A stretch of DNA of 64,000 bases from Tenebrio molitor (taxonomy: Eukaryota > Arthropoda > Insecta > Coleoptera > Tenebrionidae). The stretch spans positions 12,152,001-12,216,000 of the forward strand of contig NC_091051.1 of the NCBI RefSeq assembly GCF_963966145.1, given 5' to 3'. The position numbers were made by a program, and so were the translations under genes. The notes beneath the pieces were generated by a model. It ran no database searches, was not told the origin of the DNA, and was given only the letters and a program-made list of their open reading frames with translations. This document shows positions 58,201 through 64,000 of the stretch, one piece after another (within the stretch, counting starts at the first letter, position 1; each line of letters begins with the position of its first letter).

Positions 58201-61200
58201 TAAAATCTTAACTTGAAGAGGTCTGTGCAAATCTGTGTAAGACTTCATTTTTATTATTCTTTGTCATTTGATTTGAACTAAATCGGTCCAGATTCTTCAA
58301 CTGTTAAGTAATTCACCGAGCATGTGTTAAACGATTGGCCAGTACGTTGGTAATTGGGTCAGCTTAACACTGTTGCAAATTTTTCGACGTCGAACGAACA
58401 CACTCACGCTTGATGCAACAAATTGCAACTTGACGTCGCGTAACTGTGTCTTGTCGACACAAAGTCGCTTCACTGAGTGAATATTAATTGCGGCGCATAT
58501 TAACTCCGATGTTTTTCAAAGAACCCACCGTATGCTTGGAATTAACCTTCATGACTCATTGCAAACAGCAGGTTTCATTAAAACGATATGTGAAAGTGTC
58601 TATCTGAAGAATGTCTCATCTTTAGCATTTTCAAATGCGTTGAGAAATCCCCTTACATGCCTCGTTTCTAACTCAGGTGGAGACAGACCCACTGAATGAA
58701 TCAATAACCTAGTGCCTAGTCCAACATCATGATGGTTATTACTGGCTCAAACATACATACATTTTTCATAAAGGTCAGTCAGGTTTGATTATGGCGAGAG
58801 CAATAATCTAATACGTCGGCAACCCTGAACAATTTTTCCCGCGATGTATTGGAAAATTAGCGATTTAATTTCGGAAAAACAAGGCCGTTTATTTTGAGAA
58901 TGGCGCGTTAGTGAAGGCATTTCCACTTCCTCTGCTCTACAGAACAGCTGGTGTTTTGGGGGACACAGGTGTTACACATGACTGCCTGTTTGGTCAATAA
59001 CCCTTAGACATATTTGAAATACAATACCTATTGCGGGGATGACTCAATAAACTTATTAGTGGGTGGATGATGGAAATCCGATCAGTGTGTGTTCCCAAGA
59101 AGAAGCCAATTTTTCCGAGGCGGGTCCCCGAGGAAATGAAAATTTTAGCTCATATTTATTTAGTCGAAAGGTTCCACGGTGAGTGTTTGCTCAAATTAAG
59201 GAATTGATGATGAGTTCTTTTGTGGATCCAATAAGAATAAGAGGGAAACGGAAAAAGTGTTCTAATTATGCGAGCCGAGGTTTGATTAAAGACGTCATTA
59301 ATGATAATTCTATTTTAAGGACAAACAGAAACACATTTCCCTTTGATAAAAAAGTAATCATCATGACAAGTGATGCTTCCTCGAAAAAACAAGAAGAGCG
59401 CAAAAATAATAATCATAAATCAAATGTCGACGACGCGTAAAATATTCCCTTGAAGATTTGAGCCACAAAACTTATTTTCTCGCCTTACTTGTTATTAAAT
59501 TGTTTATTATATTAATCATTGCGCGCCATGTCCCACCTTGAGCGAACAAGATTTCACTCTCATCTTGTGCCATTTTCTCTTTTGACGTCGAATCTTATTC
59601 GATTCTCCAGAAGATTGGACTGTCAGTGTATCAAAGTTTATGATGACGCTTTAGACGATGTTCGATCTGTTCACAACAAAGTTTTTACGAGACTCATTTC
59701 TTCAGTAAAGTGTAAATATTCATTTTTACAATCGAAGTTGCAGGTATCCATTTACGGTCTTTCAAATATCACACAAATTTAAATTTTTTACCAGAGATCG
59801 AAAACAATGTAATGATGTTTATAGAAAGAACGTAGTAAACTTCAATTTGTACTTTATACAAAATCCTTGCTTCAAATTCCAGTGCTAAATAGCAAAACAT
59901 GCAAACAACTGGGCAGGTGTAAGTGTTTGTATTTTATATTTGAGTTATTTATCTTATTGTCAGGATTTTTATGTGTCGAAGGCTCAACATTCTTCCAGGG
60001 AAAAGTGATAATAATTTGTTTGCTCAGTTATGCTATTTTCGTTATGGTTTCCTGTGTTGTGCAAATTATTTTCAGCCTTTCATATTTTACCTAAATTGAT
60101 CGATGTAGAATTGAGCAATTTTCAAACGTTTCTGTAACTACTCTATATTAATTAGAATAGTAATATGACATATTCATTTTTTATTTTACTTTGATTGTAC
60201 TTATGACAAATATACGCAAGAAAGAAAGGATAATATTGTCCTTCAGTTGAACTGAAGCATCTAAACAGTACAAAAAAAATCTTAGGTACAATTACTATAA
60301 TAATAAAAAGCTTTTTATTCTTTGTATTGTCAGATACTTGCTTAATGTTTTGAAGGACTCTTGAACAAGTAAGTAAATACTTTTAAATCAAACAGTTATT
60401 TATTAGAGCCAAGTTGTGGCACAGAATTAACGTGACATTTTTGTGAAAGAATTTTTAATTTAAAAGTGCACTCTTAAATGACGTAAGACCATTACTGCAA
60501 GTCGAGATAAGCGCTAGAAAGTTTAAAAATGAATTTATCTTTAATTGCATTAACTGATTGCATTTTCTAAAAATCTTAATTATGTACTCGTATCTTTAAG
60601 AACATTGATAATTTTAATATTATTCCAGTGTAGTCCTGGTACAAATTTGGAAGCCTGAAACAAAAACTCAATTATATAAATTCGTCCTGGCTTTCTAATT
60701 AAATAAACGAATTAGTCTATCGAAAGTTTGGGGTTTTAATCCACTTAAAAGCCTTGGGTAGCATGTTAAGGTGCCCTCTTCAAGAAGCCCCTGTATTGCA
60801 GAATCGTCATTCACCAATAAATTTTATATCAAAAAAGTGCTGTTATCATTACACACCGTACCTCTTGAGCGACTTCTTAACCATAAAAATCCAGCACCGT
60901 TATACGCTCGTTATTAGTTTTTCCGGTTCTCCTCCTGTGCAGCAGTGTTACAAATGTACCGTTCTAACGACCATTCAAATTCAACAGATCAATTAAAAAA
61001 GATTTTGCATAAAAAAATGAAGCACAAATGAATCGTTATATCACCAGAATGAATTTGATCGAGATCAGATTCATCTGTTTGGTCAAGCATGGATCTGATA
61101 AAGCGTTACAGCATCGCAACCAGTACGATTTTAAAGCATTGTTCAGTCTATAATTAGGATGTGGTCTGAAAAGAATCCTGTCGAGTTGGCGGGCAAATCT

Positions 61201-61953
61201 TCACCGAAAACAACCAACAGAAAACCAGTAATAATCTAGTCTCGTCTGCTAGAAGGTATTCGCTAAGCGTGAAGACTCGCTTAACAGTGTTTTCATTTTA
61301 AACCCAACGGAACTAGTCGCGCATTCAAGGTAGACCAGAAGAGAGGTATCTTATTTAGCCTCCTTCGAGGTGCTTTCTAGTCTTTCATCGATTCACCAGT
61401 TTAAAGAGCAACAAAGCGTTGCTGGCTAAATTCGCAATGAAAATGTCACAAATTGTTGTTTTTGTTCGTCTGTCAACATCGCATGTCAGGTTTCAATGTC
61501 ACTTGGTCAGCAAACACACTAAATGAATACGTTATAATAACAAGGCGGAGAAAATGAGGTTTTTTTAACATTGCTGAAGAAATAGAATGGGAGATTCACT
61601 GTGGTGGTAACTGTTTCGGTGGGTTAACTGGTGAAGGAATAAATGAAAACAATCACGTCTGGGGGCTTTTAAGCTGAAAGTCCGTAGTAACAAAGAAATA
61701 CTTGGTGTTCTTCAGAATTTAATAAATCCGTTTTAGACTTTGCAGGGTTCAAAAGTCGCGAAGTAATTATGCGAGTTTTACGTGGGTTCAGGTGTTGTGA
61801 GAATATGAAACGTGCTGGGAAATTAATTTGTTAAACAGTTTCTTGGCCCGAGATTTACAAACGGTAATTAGATTTCATCTACATGCCCCTTTCTGCGACG
61901 GACTGGCAATTAACCGGATTATTGGCGATTGCAATTACGTCTGCAAAATATCG

Positions 61954-61967
61954 CCGGCAGAGGGCGC
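61954..61967 (+). promoter_or_regulatory. CTCF-like motif
   Basis: CCGGCAGAGGGCGC matches 13 of 14 positions of CCASYAGRKGGCRS. It sits in a locally G+C-rich part of an otherwise AT-rich region, next to a second GGGGGCGCC. Confidence 0.35.
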
Positions 61968-62270
61968 CTCGCAAACGTGGGGGCGCCACTAATGTCCGCA
62001 TAATGCAGCCACGATCCCGACAAAATAATTAGCAAATATTGCCGGGACGGCGCTAATTAATATCAAACTGAGCGTTGCCGTTGGGAGAATCGCCGATTCG
62101 ATGGCACTCCTGCGAACCCGTTTTTGAATGATGAAGAATGCGAGACAAGTGCGAAACGGAACCAATGAAATTGTAACGCGTTTCCTGTATTTGTGTGAGA
62201 ACGGAATTTCCGTTCCAGTAACCGCGGGTCTGAATATGCACAAAGATAAATTAACTTCACTGTTTGATAG

Positions 62271-62404
62271 AGGGCTTGGAAGTTTTTGACGAGGAAGCGT
62301 GGCCAGAAATCGATCTGAAAGTGGACCGAGTACAGTGGCGGAATGGAAAAATGTATTGCTGTTTGGCTCGGATGGGTTTCAACAACAAGATCATTTCAGT
62401 GGAG
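62271..62404 (+). CDS. Possible internal coding exon, unidentified
   Basis: After an acceptor-like TTTGATAG the frame EGLEVFDEEAWPEIDLKVDR continues with QWRNGKMYCCLARMGFNNK and IISVE. A donor-like GAG|GTGACC follows. Its composition is more protein-like than other frames around it. It would be in phase with the claudin-like exon's donor but does not resemble that family, so it may belong to another gene or be chance. Confidence 0.25.
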
Positions 62405-63431
62405 GTGACCTCAAAAGATACGACCTCTCCCACGGGGATCGAATCTTGATGTAATATTTACTTGCGATTTAATTTAAAATTCACGATCAATTTTACCAGT
62501 GCAGAGAGACTCACTTAAAAGGTTTTCATTTCGGCCGAGTTATTAACATGTTAACGAGGTTTCGTGACATTTGCCACAGTTTGCTACCGGTCATTGGTAA
62601 ATACGCGATTTTTAATTAAAACATTATATGGGTTTTTGCCGTCCGTAACTTTGTTTGCCTTTTCGGTACTGCATCAGTCTCATTTCCAAATGAAATAAAT
62701 CAAAATATGTGGGATGTGTAATTGATTTTCGAATTAGTTGGACGATAGCTTAATTAACTCAAATGTTAATTGAACGATGTGCTGCTATGAAGAGCTCTGT
62801 ACATGTCGAGAACTCGTAGAGCAACCAATCCTGATGGAACTCCAGCAAATAGAATGAATTCCTTTGCTTCCAAAAGATTCCTCACAATTTAGAAAAAATG
62901 TATAACGGTAGAGTTTTGGGCAGTTTTGATGATGTTGAAACAAGGCCATATTGCTTCTACATCTTAATTTGAAGTAAAACTAAAAAGACTAACAATATTT
63001 TTACATTCAAGTTTTTCTTCTACGTATATGTACTCAGGTGCTAGTAAAAGCTCCGCGTTTTATTTTTGTTAATTTCAACACAACACGACGAACAGAAGTA
63101 CCTATGACCTTAAAACTGAATTTCCTCTATTGATCAGGGCGTAAATTATGTATGTCCTCAAAATGTTTCACTTCATATTTCGGTAGTTATGCTTAGTAAC
63201 AAACTGATATTGCCTTAATGTCAGTCATTTATATTTTTCCAATAACCTTTTAAATTACGAAGTACATAAATTATTACTTGTATAATTTTCCTAGTTTTTA
63301 TTAAAATATTTACAAAAAGGAAAACAATACCAAGATTATGCTGAAACATTTTTCAGAAAACTACGAAGAGCATGAAAATGTTAGGGACTGTAAATGGAAC
63401 GGTAGTTTAGAGGTTTTAATGTAGAAAAAAT

Positions 63432-63560
63432 AGTTATTTTTATATTAAGTGCGCGAAGAGAGTGTTTTTTGTGCATGAAAAGGTCTTTTACGCCGAGACG
63501 AAGGTCGAGGCAGTATAAGCCTTTGAATGCACAAAAACATCTTCGCGCACGAAATATAAA
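63432..63560. repeat. Long imperfect palindrome
   Basis: GTGCGCGAAGAGAGTGTTTT pairs with AACATCTTCGCGCAC, extended by TGTGCAT / ATGCACA. The core has CGCCGAGACGAAGGTCGAGG. It sits next to a second inverted pair (63567-63604 / 63822-63861). Confidence 0.65.
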
Positions 63561-63566
63561 CAATAT

Positions 63567-63861
63567 TTTTTCTATAATTGATTCAAAAAATTGAAATCAA
63601 AAATTCAAATTTTTGAAGGAACTCTGAAGTTTCAATGCAGTGACCATGTTGCTAGGTAACTAATAAAAAACAGTGCGTGAAATGAAAAACAGAAATAGTC
63701 GTATGCGTGAAATTGCATTTCACACACTGTTTTGTATGGTTTCTATGGTTTCGATCTTACTAACAATGCAAAAAAAAATACACGTCAGAAAATGACCCAC
63801 TTCAGGCACAGATAACTATGCGTGAATTTCAATTTTTTGAATCAATTATAGAAAAAAATAT
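63567..63861. repeat. Inverted-repeat segment adjoining the palindrome
   Basis: TTCTATAATTGATTCAAAAA and its inverse TTTTTGAATCAATTATAGAA, each about 37 bp, enclose about 220 bp. The middle holds a third small palindrome (ACAGTGCGTGAAAT / ATTTCACACACTGT, about 63670-63731). Confidence 0.6.
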
Positions 63862-63910
63862 ATTTGTTGTTGAAGAAGTTGTACAAAGTGTCTCTAAAAG
63901 AACATACATA

Positions 63911-64000
63911 CAGGGTGTCCCAAAAATGGCGTACTAACGGTGCACTACGGTGTAGAAGAGATTACCGTAAACGCCAGAAAAATGTCAAAAAAATTCTATT
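63911..64000. mobile_element. Left end of a CAGGGTGT-type MITE, cut by the window edge
   Basis: CAGGGTGTCCCAAAAATGGC after TA (63909-63910) has the tip seen at 21353, 21785 and 38504. The right end lies beyond the window. Confidence 0.5.

Larger units (their letters stand above)
55227..63431. other. Probable intron/intergenic DNA, few landmarks
   Basis: No firm gene. There is a near-exact 20-bp tandem (TTAAAAAAACAGATTATAGT-like) at about 57103-57140, less AT-rich stretches at about 58300-59130 and 61860-62450, a strong CTCF-like site at 61954 and a possible exon at 62271. Frames at 59183-59440, 59519-59782 and 59867-60094 are open but unrecognised; the last encodes a hydrophobic stretch. Confidence 0.3.

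Noticed and set aside
59867..60094. Hydrophobic 75-codon frame
   Set aside because: Could be a membrane segment of a missing exon, but there is no family match and no good in-phase splice pair.
61989..62243. Minus-strand 84-codon frame with hydrophobic C-terminus
   Set aside because: Several overlapping frames on the same strand are equally open because of local composition; no motif.

Overview
The window looks like nuclear DNA of an insect, most likely a beetle (inference). It is AT-rich. Three multi-exon genes can be rebuilt whole, using GT..AG introns that range from 45-53 bp to several kb. One is an insect agatoxin-like neuropeptide precursor. Between genes and inside large introns there are many short terminal-inverted-repeat elements (MITEs), often flanked by TA. 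No bacterial-type features (operons, ribosome binding sites, CRISPR) are present.

Layout. 1-3.3 kb: repeat-rich DNA with a nested inverted-repeat element. 3.37-5.09 kb: a four-exon gene for a Golgi-type glycosyltransferase of the GT49/B4GAT1 (beta-1,4-glucuronyltransferase 1) family, 435 aa. 5.26-6.33 kb: a decayed mariner/Tc1-type element with 35-bp ends, TA flanks and a transposase remnant. 8.95-17.4 kb: an eleven-exon gene of the nose-resistant-to-fluoxetine (NRF-6) family, 711 aa, an N-terminal NRF domain followed by a polytopic acyltransferase-3 domain. 17.4-23.2 kb: intergenic DNA with a tyrosine-recombinase fragment, a 428-bp tandem duplication and several MITEs. 23.2-37.4 kb: the agatoxin-like peptide gene, three coding exons separated by 7.2-kb and 6.4-kb introns that hold MITEs and long palindromes. 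37.4-54.4 kb: a gene-poor stretch dominated by mobile elements, with one possible short coding exon at 47.3 kb. 54.4-55.2 kb: a CpG-richer promoter/5'UTR-like segment and the first coding exon of a claudin-like four-span membrane protein whose remaining exons I could not find. 55.2-64 kb: mostly unassigned DNA, with a possible exon at 62.3 kb and a composite palindrome at the right edge.

The genes do not form a pathway: one is a secretory-pathway glycosyltransferase, one a membrane acyltransferase-like protein, one a secreted neuropeptide and one probably a cell-junction-type membrane protein. All identified genes are on the + strand. The two main threads worth following are the neuropeptide gene, whose exons are too short to appear as long ORFs, and a set of dispersed 50-130 bp imperfect palindromes with unrelated arms but similar CG-rich cores. 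All splice junctions were chosen by frame, splice consensus and family resemblance, not by transcripts.
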